From positions 1 to 20,000 of the IMG/VR virus record IMGVR_UViG_3300010155_000149: DNA of 20,000 bases; one strand, given 5' to 3'. Below, one piece after another: positions 1 through 8,354 of the stretch. Source of the DNA: a virus. The translations under genes and the position numbers were made by a program. Under the pieces are notes generated by a model that searched no databases, was not told the DNA's origin, and saw only the letters and a program-made list of their open reading frames with translations. Each line of letters begins with the position of its first letter. Positions within the stretch are counted from its first letter, which is position 1.

Positions 1-179
1 CCAATTATGTAAGTGTTGCTCCTGGTTCGGATTATACAGCTGTAATAACAGGTGTGGCGGGGGTAGGAAACCTGGTCACCATTACTTGTGTATGGGATGC
101 AAATTATAATGGAAGTCATTCTTCTATTTCAACAAATAGAACAGCTACAATAGATGTGTTTGTAGCATTGATAGATTAA
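1..179 (+). CDS. C-terminal end of an unidentified, probably virion structural protein (partial)
   Basis: The reading frame is open from base 3 and ends with TAA at 177-179, leaving 58 visible residues; the start lies outside the window. The peptide is rich in small, polar and beta-branched residues (for example NYVSVAPGSDYTAVITGVAG near the left edge, and RTATIDVFVALID at the end). That composition suits a beta-sandwich end domain of a tail or fibre protein, but I recognise no family. The muramidase gene follows 19 bases later with its own strong ribosome binding site. Function is not assigned; the structural guess is inferred from composition and context only. Confidence 0.6.
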   Translation, partial: NYVSVAPGSDYTAVITGVAGVGNLVTITCVWDANYNGSHSSISTNRTATIDVFVALID

Positions 180-198
180 ATTATTAAGGAGAAATAAA

Positions 199-675
199 AT
201 GAAAGTTACTTTCGATGAAATAATAGAAGTAGTACTCGAACACGAGGGAGGCTACGTTAACGATCCGAAGGATCCAGGAGGGGAGACCAAGTACGGTGTC
301 TCTAAGCGTGCGTACCCGAATGAGGATATCAAAAACCTCACGGAAGAGGGTGCTAAGGATATTTATAGAAGAGATTATTGGGATAAGAACCGCTGTGCGG
401 AACTTTCCGAAGACCTTCGTCACATATACTTTGACATGTGTGTCAATATGGGTGCTGGACGCGCGACTAAGATCATGCAAGAAACAGCAAACGCTAAAGG
501 AGCCAATCTAAAAATAGACGGAGGTATGGGCCCAATGACTATAGGAGCCATGAAGAATGTGGAGTTAGAACGAGTTAGAGCTTACAGGGTGAAGTATTAT
601 GCTACTCTTATCGAGCGCAAACCCGATTTAGCCAAATTTTACTTCGGTTGGTTTAAGAGAAGCTTGGAAGTCTAG
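199..675 (+). CDS. Endolysin: GH108-type N-acetylmuramidase
   Basis: This 158-residue protein is a peptidoglycan-cleaving muramidase expected to act in host lysis. Near the N-terminus it has the GH108 hallmark HEGGYVNDPKDPGGETKYGV (residues 15-34); E16 of the EGGY motif is the family's catalytic glutamate. The C-terminal half has a DGGMGPMTIGAM stretch (residues 108-118) like the peptidoglycan-binding domain usually paired with GH108. Length is typical for a single-unit phage lysozyme of this kind. No signal peptide or membrane segment is visible, so export would need a holin, and none is seen here. The start is supported by AAGGAG at 186-191, seven bases before ATG. The gene lies upstream of the packaging genes and is visibly richer in G and C than its right-hand neighbour. 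A virion-associated role in host entry cannot be excluded. Confidence 0.9.
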   Translation: MKVTFDEIIEVVLEHEGGYVNDPKDPGGETKYGVSKRAYPNEDIKNLTEEGAKDIYRRDYWDKNRCAELSEDLRHIYFDMCVNMGAGRATKIMQETANAKGANLKIDGGMGPMTIGAMKNVELERVRAYRVKYYATLIERKPDLAKFYFGWFKRSLEV

Positions 676-683
676 GAAAAAAC

Positions 684-3161
684 ATGTCTGACCTTTTTTC
701 AAAAAGATTAGTTTACGATACTATTTACGGTGAAGGTGCGGTAGTATTGGATTCTGATACTATTTCGCAGTTTTTGTACGAGACTGGAATACTTAGTGAG
801 TCTACTAAGGCCGCTAACATTAACAGTATCTCTGACGAGGGATTGTACGATTTCTTTGCAAGTTTTGCCGATTACAAACGAATTACTGATAATAAGGCGA
901 AGGTAATTTTAGGGTGGCCAGTTTTAAATTATATGCTTGATGATAATGCTGCTGATCCGTTTTACGAATTGAATATGACGACTAATACGGATATTAGTAG
1001 AGCTGATTCGGTCAGCTACGGTGGTGCTGTTCTTATGGGTACCACTACACCGGACAAGAAGTATATGAAGGAAATGGAAAAAATAGCTGCGGATTTAGGT
1101 TGGAGTATCGTTCGTTGGATGGGAGTGGGACCTAACAGGCAGAGTAAGGTTGTGGTTATACCGTCTAAGGATTTGGGAGAAATGCCGGCTAGGTTGAATG
1201 AGGATATTACCATTACTGTACAGTACAACGAAGCAGCGTGGCCTGCGACTGAGGATTTCGGAGCTAGTTCTGGAATGTTACCCTCTCCAAGTAGAAAGGG
1301 AGTAAAGAAAGCTAAGAAGCGAAAGGATAAATCTGTTTATTGTGAGGAAGAAAACAATATAGAAAAGATAATAGCTATATATCCTGGTAGGTTTCAACCG
1401 TTCGGTCCTCATCACGAGAAGACTTATAAATTTTTAACGAAGAGATTTGATAATGTTTACATAGCGACGTCTAATAAGAGTGGAGGAAGTAGACATCCAA
1501 TGAATTTTTCTCAAAAGAAAAAGCACATGCAAAAAATGGGAATACCTTCATCCGCAATTGTTCAAGAAAGTCAACCGTACATACCAAAGGGTTTGTTAAG
1601 AAAGTTTGATGCTGATACTACTGCTGCAGTGTTTGCTGTGGGAAAAAAGGACGAAGGAAGGTTATCGGGTGGAAAATATTTTATACCGTACAGTAAAAAT
1701 TACATGAGATTAGAAGGATTCAAGGAACACGGGTACACATTAAAAGCGCCACATATATCGGTTAAGGTGGGAGGTCATGAAATAAATGGTACTACGATGA
1801 GAAAATTATTAGGTTCGGAAAAATATGATTTGGGTATTAAGAAGAAATTTTTTAAGAAGATGTTTGGTTATTATGATCAGAAAACGTTTGATCTTTTTGT
1901 GAATTCGTTTGAAGAGGGATTAATTTTAGAAGGTGGTGCTTACGGTCATATGGCACATCCATTCGATGATTATGAATTGACTTTCGGAGACTTAAGGGAA
2001 ATTATTGAAATGGGTCTTCAGGGTAAATTAGATAAGGAAGAGTCTGCTACTGAAAAACTAGACGGTCAGAATATTATGGTATCTGTTGTAGATGGAGAAG
2101 CAAAAGCTGCTAGAAACAAGGGAGATCTTAAACGTGGTGGCATGTCTTTAGATGATGTAAAGAATAAGTTTAAGCATCACATACCGACTGTTAGGAATGC
2201 TTTTGTGTATTCAATGAAGGATTTAAAATCAGCTTTAGAAAAATTTAGTAAGAAAGATCAGGAAGCACTGTTTGATAACGGTAAAAATTGGGCAAACATA
2301 GAGATAATCTATCCGGATACGAAGAACGTGATTGACTACGATGGTGGTGCACAGATTATATTTCACGGCATTCTCAAGTACGATGATAAGTGGAGTCCTC
2401 GGGGTGAAGTGAGGAGTGGTGGAGCTAAATTATCTACTATTATCAATAAGATAAATAAGGGTATACAGACTAAATTTGCGTTTAAGGGACCGAATGTTCT
2501 TAAAATAGCCAAGGCAAAGGATTTTTCTAAGAAGAGACAAAAATATTTCGGTACTTTGGACAAGTTACGTAATATATATAGACTGAAGGATTCAGATGAG
2601 GTTTCGTTATATCACCAACACTTTTGGTTAGAGTATATTTTGGCTGGCGCCAATTCCACAGATTATTCAAACATACCAGACAATATTTTATATCCACTTA
2701 TGAAGAGATGGGCATTTAGTGATAAGTCGTACAAGATGACTGAGATTAATAAGCTAAAGGAAGATCATCCAGAGTTTGTAGATTGGGTTAAAGCTACTGA
2801 AAAATTAGATCATGCTAAGATGTTAAAGGAAAATATGCGCCCGTTTGAAGTATTATTTTTTGAGGTAGGAGCAGAGATATTGAGTAACGTTAGTAACTGG
2901 TTAGCTCCAAATCCAGATAAGACCGTACAAGCATTGAGAAGAGATTTAGCAAATGCGGCAAAACAAATACGTGGTAAGAAAGATCCATCTTCAATTGGTA
3001 AATTAAAAGCACAGCTATCTAAGATCGATTCAATGGGTGATCTGTCAAATTTAGTACCGTCCGAAGGTTTAGTTTTTAAGTACAAGGGTAAGGTTTATAA
3101 ATTTACGGGTTATTTCGCACCGATTAATCAAATTACGGGCTTAATGAAATTTTCGAGATAA
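684..3161 (+). CDS. Fusion of an NMNAT/cytidylyltransferase-like domain and a ligase-like KxDG nucleotidyltransferase domain
   Basis: This 825-residue protein has at least three parts. Residues 1 to about 220 are unrecognised and end in a lysine-rich linker (205-216). Residues about 228-410 resemble the NMNAT/cytidylyltransferase family: YPGRFQPFGPHHEKT (233-247) in the place of the HxGH nucleotide-binding motif, then INGTTMR (367-373) matching the second signature (ISGTxxR). The first His of HxGH is Gly241, giving GPHH. Residues about 415-825 carry covalent nucleotidyltransferase (DNA/RNA ligase superfamily) motifs: EKLDGQN with Lys458 as probable adenylated lysine, NIEIIYP (538-544) as motif III, SEGLVFK (793-799) as motif IV and KVYK (803-806) as motif V. 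About 250 mostly helical residues separate motifs III and IV, much more than in ordinary ligases. NAD metabolism, RNA or DNA end repair, or small-molecule adenylylation are possible; the substrate is unknown. The gene begins eight bases after the muramidase stop and leads into the packaging genes. Confidence 0.8.
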   Translation: MSDLFSKRLVYDTIYGEGAVVLDSDTISQFLYETGILSESTKAANINSISDEGLYDFFASFADYKRITDNKAKVILGWPVLNYMLDDNAADPFYELNMTTNTDISRADSVSYGGAVLMGTTTPDKKYMKEMEKIAADLGWSIVRWMGVGPNRQSKVVVIPSKDLGEMPARLNEDITITVQYNEAAWPATEDFGASSGMLPSPSRKGVKKAKKRKDKSVYCEEENNIEKIIAIYPGRFQPFGPHHEKTYKFLTKRFDNVYIATSNKSGGSRHPMNFSQKKKHMQKMGIPSSAIVQESQPYIPKGLLRKFDADTTAAVFAVGKKDEGRLSGGKYFIPYSKNYMRLEGFKEHGYTLKAPHISVKVGGHEINGTTMRKLLGSEKYDLGIKKKFFKKMFGYYDQKTFDLFVNSFEEGLILEGGAYGHMAHPFDDYELTFGDLREIIEMGLQGKLDKEESATEKLDGQNIMVSVVDGEAKAARNKGDLKRGGMSLDDVKNKFKHHIPTVRNAFVYSMKDLKSALEKFSKKDQEALFDNGKNWANIEIIYPDTKNVIDYDGGAQIIFHGILKYDDKWSPRGEVRSGGAKLSTIINKINKGIQTKFAFKGPNVLKIAKAKDFSKKRQKYFGTLDKLRNIYRLKDSDEVSLYHQHFWLEYILAGANSTDYSNIPDNILYPLMKRWAFSDKSYKMTEINKLKEDHPEFVDWVKATEKLDHAKMLKENMRPFEVLFFEVGAEILSNVSNWLAPNPDKTVQALRRDLANAAKQIRGKKDPSSIGKLKAQLSKIDSMGDLSNLVPSEGLVFKYKGKVYKFTGYFAPINQITGLMKFSR

Positions 3162-3164
3162 ATT

Positions 3165-3692
3165 ATGAATAGTGAAGATAGAGCATTAAAAGAAGTATTG
3201 TCTGGTAAAACACCAGAAAAACGAGTTATGGTCGGATATGAGGGTAAGGAGAAAAAACAGGGCGATATTAAGAGTAAACTTACCGATATAATGGCTGAAG
3301 TTCGTATGCCGTGGTTTTGTCCATCATGTAAAAAGATAATGAAAAAACGTTTAGATAACAAGTTTTGGAGACTGTTTAACCATTGTTTTGATTGTCAGCT
3401 TGCAATAGAACACGAAATGAGAGTTAACGGAACGTTTGAAACATATGAAAAGAAAAGATTTTTTGAAAATAGAAAAGCAGCAATATTAGACCAAATTCAA
3501 TCGATAGAGAATTGGAAGAATCAGGGTGATATGGAAGTAGTTGAACCGGTTAATGTAAACACAGGTTTTGTTCACATTGATAGGTACGAGATTCCTAAGG
3601 AGTTAGTGGCTGAAGCGGATGAAGCGTTAGCAGAATTGAGAGTTACTCTAGTAAATGTAGATGCTAAGTTGGATGAGTTATATGCCGACTAA
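3165..3692 (+). CDS. Conserved zinc-ribbon protein upstream of terminase; possible small-terminase (gp16) position
   Basis: This 175-residue protein has a clear four-cysteine zinc ribbon: CPSC at 52-55 and CFDC at 74-77, with 18 residues between the pairs. A charged helical region rich in E and K follows (about 81-120), and the C-terminal third is acidic and probably coiled. As I recall, proteins of this type, with RMPWFCPSC and NHCFDCQ motifs, sit beside the terminase in several marine T4-like viruses. In T4 the gene before gp17 is the small terminase gp16. Position suggests an equivalent role in DNA recognition or packaging, but T4 gp16 is not a zinc-ribbon protein, so this is inference. 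It starts three bases after the preceding stop, and its end overlaps the start of gp17, which suggests translational coupling. Confidence 0.75.
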   Translation: MNSEDRALKEVLSGKTPEKRVMVGYEGKEKKQGDIKSKLTDIMAEVRMPWFCPSCKKIMKKRLDNKFWRLFNHCFDCQLAIEHEMRVNGTFETYEKKRFFENRKAAILDQIQSIENWKNQGDMEVVEPVNVNTGFVHIDRYEIPKELVAEADEALAELRVTLVNVDAKLDELYAD

Positions 3693-5262
3693 GACACAGA
3701 TAAAACAGACAATTAAAGAAGAATACGTTAAGTGTGCATTAGATCCTGCATATTTTATGCGCGAGTATTGTTACATTCAGCATCCTATTCGTGGAAAAAT
3801 AAAATTTGATTTGTATGATTTTCAAGAAAGAGTCATGAGTGATTTTAAAGATCACGATTATAATATTATTCTCAAAGCTAGACAATTGGGATTATCTACG
3901 TTATCTGCTGGATATTCTCTTTGGATGATGACCTTTCAGAATGATAAAAATATCCTTGTGATTGCAACTAAACAAGAGGTAGCAAAGAATTTAGTTACTA
4001 AGGTAAGAGTTATGCATAAGGAATTACCCAGATGGTTGAAACAAGATTGTGTCGAAGATAATAAATTGTCTATGCGATATATCAATGGATCGCAGATAAA
4101 GGCAATCTCTTCAACTAGTGAGGCTGGTCGTTCTGAAGCACTGTCTCTATTAATCATGGATGAGGCAGCATTTATAAAGAACATTGATGAAATATGGGCA
4201 GCATCACAGCAAACATTGGCAACTGGTGGTAAGTGTATTGCCCTTTCTACTCCGAATGGGATGGGAAATTGGTTTCATAAAACATGGTCAGATGCTGAAG
4301 CAGCTCAAAACAAATTTAATTTTATTAAGCTTCACTGGTCTATTCATCCAAACAGGGGAGATGTATGGAGAGAAGAACAGAACAAACTTTTAGGACCAGA
4401 TATGGCAGCTCAAGAGTGCGATTGCGATTTTGTAAGTTCAGGAAAATCAGTTATTCCCGGTGAAGTATTAAAACATATTCAAGAAACTACAGTTTGTTCT
4501 CCAGTTGAAAAGAGATATCATGAGGACTTATGGATTTGGAAACCACCTGATTCAAATGGTAGATATTTGGTTTCTGCAGACGTAGCACGAGGAGATGGCG
4601 AAGATTTTTCAGCATTTCATGTTTTAGATTTGAATACGTTAGAACAAGTTGCAGAATACAAGTCTAAAGAAGATACGACGCGTTATTCTGGAATATTAAT
4701 GTCAGTAGCAACAGAATATAATGATGCGTTATTGGTAGTTGAAAATAACAATGTTGGATGGGCTGTATTACAGGTCTTAATAGATAGGGATTATAAAAAT
4801 TTATTTTGGATGAAAAAAGATTTGAAGTATGTAGATTCTAAAACTCAATATACCAACAAGTATAGGGGGGAAAACAAGTACATGGTTCCAGGATTTACTA
4901 CTTCTATGAAAAGCAAACCATTAATCATAGAAACACTTTCTAAATTTATTAGGGAATCTTCAGTTAGAATAAACTCTATTAGATTAGTGGATGAATTATT
5001 TGTATTTATATTTAATAATGGTAAGGCTGAAGCGCTGAAAAGTTATAATGATGATTTAGTCATGAGCCTTGCTATTGGTCTTTGGGTTAGAGAGACTGCA
5101 TTGAGGCTTTATGATGATGAGATGCAAATGACACGAAATACGATGGAAAAAATAGATAGTAATGCTGGTGTTTACAAGGTTGAGAATCATGAAGATCTCG
5201 GTTGGGAAATGCCAGTTGGAGATGAAATAGAATCATTAACTTGGTTAATAGGTAAGGAATAA
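3682..5262 (+). CDS. 17: Terminase large subunit (gp17-like ATPase-nuclease)
   Basis: This is the motor ATPase and headful nuclease that packages DNA through the portal. Numbering is from ATG 3682 (526 residues). The ATPase domain shows a Walker A-type KARQLGLST (65-73), Walker B LLIMDEA (156-162, with Asp160 and Glu161) and the coupling motif STPNG (189-193). The nuclease domain shows three acidic positions: Asp300 in VSADVARGDGED, Glu354 in VVENNN and the Asp pair at 457-458 in YNDDLV. This layout and length match the T4 gp17 family, although T4's own protein is longer (610 residues). ATG 3661 and ATG 3673 are also in frame. I prefer 3682 because a GGATGAG stretch lies just before it, it gives an 11-base overlap with the upstream gene, and MPTKTQIKQ begins the recognisable family N-terminus. 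The portal gene follows after one base. Confidence 0.95.
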   Translation: MPTKTQIKQTIKEEYVKCALDPAYFMREYCYIQHPIRGKIKFDLYDFQERVMSDFKDHDYNIILKARQLGLSTLSAGYSLWMMTFQNDKNILVIATKQEVAKNLVTKVRVMHKELPRWLKQDCVEDNKLSMRYINGSQIKAISSTSEAGRSEALSLLIMDEAAFIKNIDEIWAASQQTLATGGKCIALSTPNGMGNWFHKTWSDAEAAQNKFNFIKLHWSIHPNRGDVWREEQNKLLGPDMAAQECDCDFVSSGKSVIPGEVLKHIQETTVCSPVEKRYHEDLWIWKPPDSNGRYLVSADVARGDGEDFSAFHVLDLNTLEQVAEYKSKEDTTRYSGILMSVATEYNDALLVVENNNVGWAVLQVLIDRDYKNLFWMKKDLKYVDSKTQYTNKYRGENKYMVPGFTTSMKSKPLIIETLSKFIRESSVRINSIRLVDELFVFIFNNGKAEALKSYNDDLVMSLAIGLWVRETALRLYDDEMQMTRNTMEKIDSNAGVYKVENHEDLGWEMPVGDEIESLTWLIGKE

Positions 5263-5263
5263 A

Positions 5264-7066
5264 ATGGCACAACAAGATACATTTTTTGATAGAATTAAAC
5301 GATTATTTTCTACTAATGTTATAGTAAGAAATATTGGTGGTAGGAGGTTGAAGGTCGTAGATACGAGTCAACTTCAAGCTGGATCCAAATCATTAATGGA
5401 TAGGTATACTAGAATGTATACAACTCAATCTGGTTATGGTGGATATATGGGGTATTCTGGAGAATTGGCTAAGGCTCAAAGAATATCTCTGTTTAGAGAT
5501 TACGAAGCTATGGATGATGATGCAATAATTTCCTCTGCTTTAGATGTGTATGCGGATGAATCTACAATGAAATCTGAGTATGGAAATGTATTAGAGATTA
5601 AAAGCAATAACACTCAAATTGTCGAAATATTAAATAATTTATTTTACGATATACTAAATATAGAATTCAATTTATGGCCGTGGATTAGAAACATGTGTAA
5701 GTATGGAGATTTTTTCTTGCATTTGGAGCTAGCAGAAAAGTATGGAATTGTAAATGTATATCCTCTTTCTCCGTATGATGTGTCTAGAATAGAAGCATTT
5801 AATCCTGAGAATCCTCAAGAAACAAAATTTATTTTGGATGCTACTGATCCAAGAAATATGCCGGCTAACGCAAATAGAACAGAATTTGAAAATTTTGAAA
5901 TAGCTCATTTTAGATTGTTGTCTGATTCGAATTATTTACCTTACGGTAAGTCTATGGCAGAGGGTGGTCGACGTACTTGGAAACAACTTTCACTGATGGA
6001 AGATGCAATGCTTATTCATAGAATTATGCGGGCTCCTGAAAAAAGAGTTTTTAAGGTAGATATAGGTAATTTACCACCTAGTGAAGTAGACACGTACATG
6101 AAACGAATCATTGATAAGATGAAAAAAGCTCCGGTCGTGGACGAAAATACAGGTGAATACAATCTCAAGTATAATATGCAAAATTTAACTGAAGATTTTT
6201 ACTTACCTGTTCGTGGTGGAGATAGTGGAACAGCAATTGATGCTCTTCCAGGGTTGACATACGAAGCAGTTGAAGATATAGAGTATTTAAGAAATAAACT
6301 TTTAGCATCTCTTAAAATTCCAAAGGCCTTTTTAGGATATGAAGAGGAAGTAGGATCGAAAGCAACGTTAGCAGCAGAAGATGTTAGGTTTGCTCGTACT
6401 ATAGAACGAATTCAGAGAATTGTTATAAGTGAATTGACTAAAATTGCGGTAGCACATTTGTATTCTCAAGGATACACCGATGCGGCATTAGTAGATTTTG
6501 ATTTGGAGTTAACGAATCCGTCTACTATATACGAGCAAGAAAGACTGGATCTTTGGGAAAAGAAAAATGGTATAGCTAGAGATATGAAAGCTGAATCGTT
6601 AGTTTCTCACCAGTGGATTTACGATAATGTTTTTAACTTTAGTAATGAAGAGATTGAAAAACTTGCTGAAGAAGTCGTGGAAGATAAGAAAACTTTGTAT
6701 AGGTTGTCTTCGATTGAGAATGAAGGTAATGATCCGGCACAACCAGCACAGGAAGGTCAATTGGATTCTCAACCCGGGATGGAAGATGAAGATGAAGATG
6801 ATGATAAAAACAAAAATGTAGAATCAGATCGCGATCATGAAGATAGGGAGACGTACGGAGTCAGGGATGCATTGGGAAAATATGATTATACACATTCTGC
6901 TCAAAGAGACGATAGTCCAACTAAGCAAAATTATAGGGTTAGTCCGTTAGCATTATCTCATTTTGACTCAATGAAGAAGCATTATAATAAAAAAGAACTG
7001 AGATTGCTAAATGAAGTCGAGGACTTAGAGAACCATTTAAAAGAAAAACCTGCAAAATCAAAGTAA
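5264..7066 (+). CDS. 20: Portal vertex protein (gp20-like)
   Basis: This 600-residue protein forms the dodecameric DNA gate of the head and is the docking site for terminase and neck. Family features include RDYEAMDDDAIISSALDVYA near residues 78-97, RNMCKYGDFFLHLEL (142-156), and the MEDAMLIHRIMRAPEKRVF stretch in the middle, typical of T4-type portals. T4 gp20 is 524 residues; the extra length here is mostly a C-terminal tail. That tail includes QPGMEDEDEDDD beginning at residue 503, an acidic motif also found in two other head-region proteins of this window, and it ends in a lysine- and glutamate-rich helical segment. AAGGA at 5254-5258 supports the start, one base after the terminase stop. 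A 45-base gap containing a candidate promoter follows the gene. Confidence 0.95.
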   Translation: MAQQDTFFDRIKRLFSTNVIVRNIGGRRLKVVDTSQLQAGSKSLMDRYTRMYTTQSGYGGYMGYSGELAKAQRISLFRDYEAMDDDAIISSALDVYADESTMKSEYGNVLEIKSNNTQIVEILNNLFYDILNIEFNLWPWIRNMCKYGDFFLHLELAEKYGIVNVYPLSPYDVSRIEAFNPENPQETKFILDATDPRNMPANANRTEFENFEIAHFRLLSDSNYLPYGKSMAEGGRRTWKQLSLMEDAMLIHRIMRAPEKRVFKVDIGNLPPSEVDTYMKRIIDKMKKAPVVDENTGEYNLKYNMQNLTEDFYLPVRGGDSGTAIDALPGLTYEAVEDIEYLRNKLLASLKIPKAFLGYEEEVGSKATLAAEDVRFARTIERIQRIVISELTKIAVAHLYSQGYTDAALVDFDLELTNPSTIYEQERLDLWEKKNGIARDMKAESLVSHQWIYDNVFNFSNEEIEKLAEEVVEDKKTLYRLSSIENEGNDPAQPAQEGQLDSQPGMEDEDEDDDKNKNVESDRDHEDRETYGVRDALGKYDYTHSAQRDDSPTKQNYRVSPLALSHFDSMKKHYNKKELRLLNEVEDLENHLKEKPAKSK

Positions 7067-7070
7067 TCTA

Positions 7071-7083
7071 ATATTTATAAACG
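7071..7083 (+). promoter_or_regulatory. Candidate late-promoter element ATATTTATAAACG
   Basis: This lies in the 45-base gap after the portal gene. The same 13-mer recurs exactly at 12574-12586 in the gap before the neck genes. Read forward, TATAAACG differs from the T4 late-promoter octamer TATAAATA at two positions; read on the - strand, the exact octamer TATAAATA is present (7072-7079). Placement about 30 bases before the next start codon suits a promoter. No experimental support; orientation is uncertain. Confidence 0.4.
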
Positions 7084-7111
7084 AATGGAAACAACTTAGT
7101 TAAGGGATTTG

Positions 7112-7951
7112 ATGAAACATTCAAAATATAGAAATACGGGTCTATTATTCGAATTATTGACTCGACAAATAACTGCAGATATTTTAAATAATACGAAGTC
7201 TTCTACGGCTTCAGAGATTTTGAGGAAAAATTTTCACAAAAAATCTCAATTATTTAAAGAAAATCAACTTTTTAACGTTGTAATTGAAAGCAAGTTTAAA
7301 AGTAAGGATAGAGCAGTACACCTTGTAGAAACAACAGTTAAAGCATATAATAAGATAATCAATACGTCTGCTCTTAAGAGAGAAAAATATGAATTGATTA
7401 AGCAGATTAAGGAAAATTTTACGTTAACTGATTTCTTTCAGTCTAGAGTTTCTAATTATAGGCTTTTAGCAGCTATTCACAACGTTATAACTGAAAATTA
7501 CGACAATTTGGCTTATCATTCTAAGAGTCATCATACATTGATTGAACATATGACCCGGGTAGTACGTACTAAAGAGTCGTCAACCTTATCTAGGTTGAGA
7601 GAAGAAAACAAAGATTTGCGAGCTTTGGCGTATAAAATATTGATTGAAAGATTTAATAAGAAATATAGCGCATTAAATTCTAATCAAAAAGAATTATTGA
7701 GAGAGTACATAAATAATATTTCTAACACAAACGGTTTGAATGAATTTATGGAATCTAAGTTTAAAAGTATTGTTCATGAACTTAAGAAAACGTTTTCAAA
7801 AATTAGCGATAAAGTGATTAAGATTAAGATTAAAGAGTGTATACATTTGATAGAGAGTACGAATATTCAGGGAAAACATACTTCTAATGTTTTAAAGTTG
7901 ATGAGATTTTATCAATTGTTGGAGGATGTTAAACATGCAACTAAGTCTTAG
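7112..7951 (+). CDS. Unrecognised helical protein of the prohead region
   Basis: This 279-residue protein begins MKHSKYRNTGLLFELLTRQI and is rich in lysine, leucine, isoleucine and glutamate, consistent with an all-helical fold. I see no catalytic motif, signal peptide or membrane segment. In T4 the portal is followed by small prohead-core genes (67 and 68) before the protease; this protein and the next occupy that place, so a role in prohead core or early capsid assembly is a reasonable inference but not shown. It is much larger than T4 gp67 or gp68, and no homology is claimed. TTG at 7109 is also in frame; I prefer the adjacent ATG at 7112. AAGGGA at 7102-7107 serves as ribosome binding site. 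The gene end overlaps the start of the next gene by 17 bases. Confidence 0.75.
   Translation: MKHSKYRNTGLLFELLTRQITADILNNTKSSTASEILRKNFHKKSQLFKENQLFNVVIESKFKSKDRAVHLVETTVKAYNKIINTSALKREKYELIKQIKENFTLTDFFQSRVSNYRLLAAIHNVITENYDNLAYHSKSHHTLIEHMTRVVRTKESSTLSRLREENKDLRALAYKILIERFNKKYSALNSNQKELLREYINNISNTNGLNEFMESKFKSIVHELKKTFSKISDKVIKIKIKECIHLIESTNIQGKHTSNVLKLMRFYQLLEDVKHATKS
7921..7925 (+). promoter_or_regulatory. GGAGG ribosome binding site that fixes the next start at 7935
   Basis: A full GGAGG lies inside the end of the upstream gene. An in-frame ATG at 7926 touches it directly, too close for initiation, whereas ATG 7935 lies nine bases downstream at a workable spacing. The downstream gene is therefore annotated from 7935. 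Confidence 0.7.
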
Positions 7952-8354
7952 AGAATTAGTACGTGAATTGATTCAGCAAGAATTAGAAGAAGCCAGTACT
8001 ACTGGTAATATTGCTGGGTATCAAACCCCACATGCGTTTAGAAATGATGAAAAAGATGAGGAAGACGAATTGAAATTAAGTGATGGAATGACTGTTGCAA
8101 AAAAATTATCTGAGAGTACTTATTGGGATTACAGAAACGATGAATCAATGACAACGAAGCAGAAGCTTGCTAAGTCTATGATGAATATTCGGGATAGTAT
8201 TTCAATGCTTGAAAGAGCTGTAAAGTACAATGTAAAATTAAAGAATGAAATGAAATTTGGATCTGATAGTTATTATAAGAGAACAAAAGTTGCCCTTAAC
8301 AAAATTTCAGAAAAATTAGTTAGATTATCAACACGCATTAAGGATTTAATATAA
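7935..8354 (+). CDS. Small acidic/helical prohead-region protein of unknown function
   Basis: This 139-residue protein starts MQLSLRELVRELIQQELEEA, an amphipathic charged helix of the kind I recall at the N-termini of several small head-region proteins in marine T4-like viruses. A short acidic patch (NDEKDEEDELKL) follows at about residues 37-48, and the C-terminal half is basic and helical (repeated K/R with leucine and isoleucine). No enzyme motif is visible. It sits between the portal and the prohead protease, where T4 encodes prohead-core proteins, so a core or scaffold-accessory role is inferred from location only. The stop codon shares its last base with the start of the protease gene (TAATG), indicating tight translational coupling. 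Confidence 0.75.
   Translation: MQLSLRELVRELIQQELEEASTTGNIAGYQTPHAFRNDEKDEEDELKLSDGMTVAKKLSESTYWDYRNDESMTTKQKLAKSMMNIRDSISMLERAVKYNVKLKNEMKFGSDSYYKRTKVALNKISEKLVRLSTRIKDLI

Noticed and set aside
199-675. Muramidase as a recently transferred gene because of its higher G+C
   Set aside because: The shift is seen by eye only, and the gene is short; similar shifts occur in gp22 and gp23, so composition alone does not show transfer.
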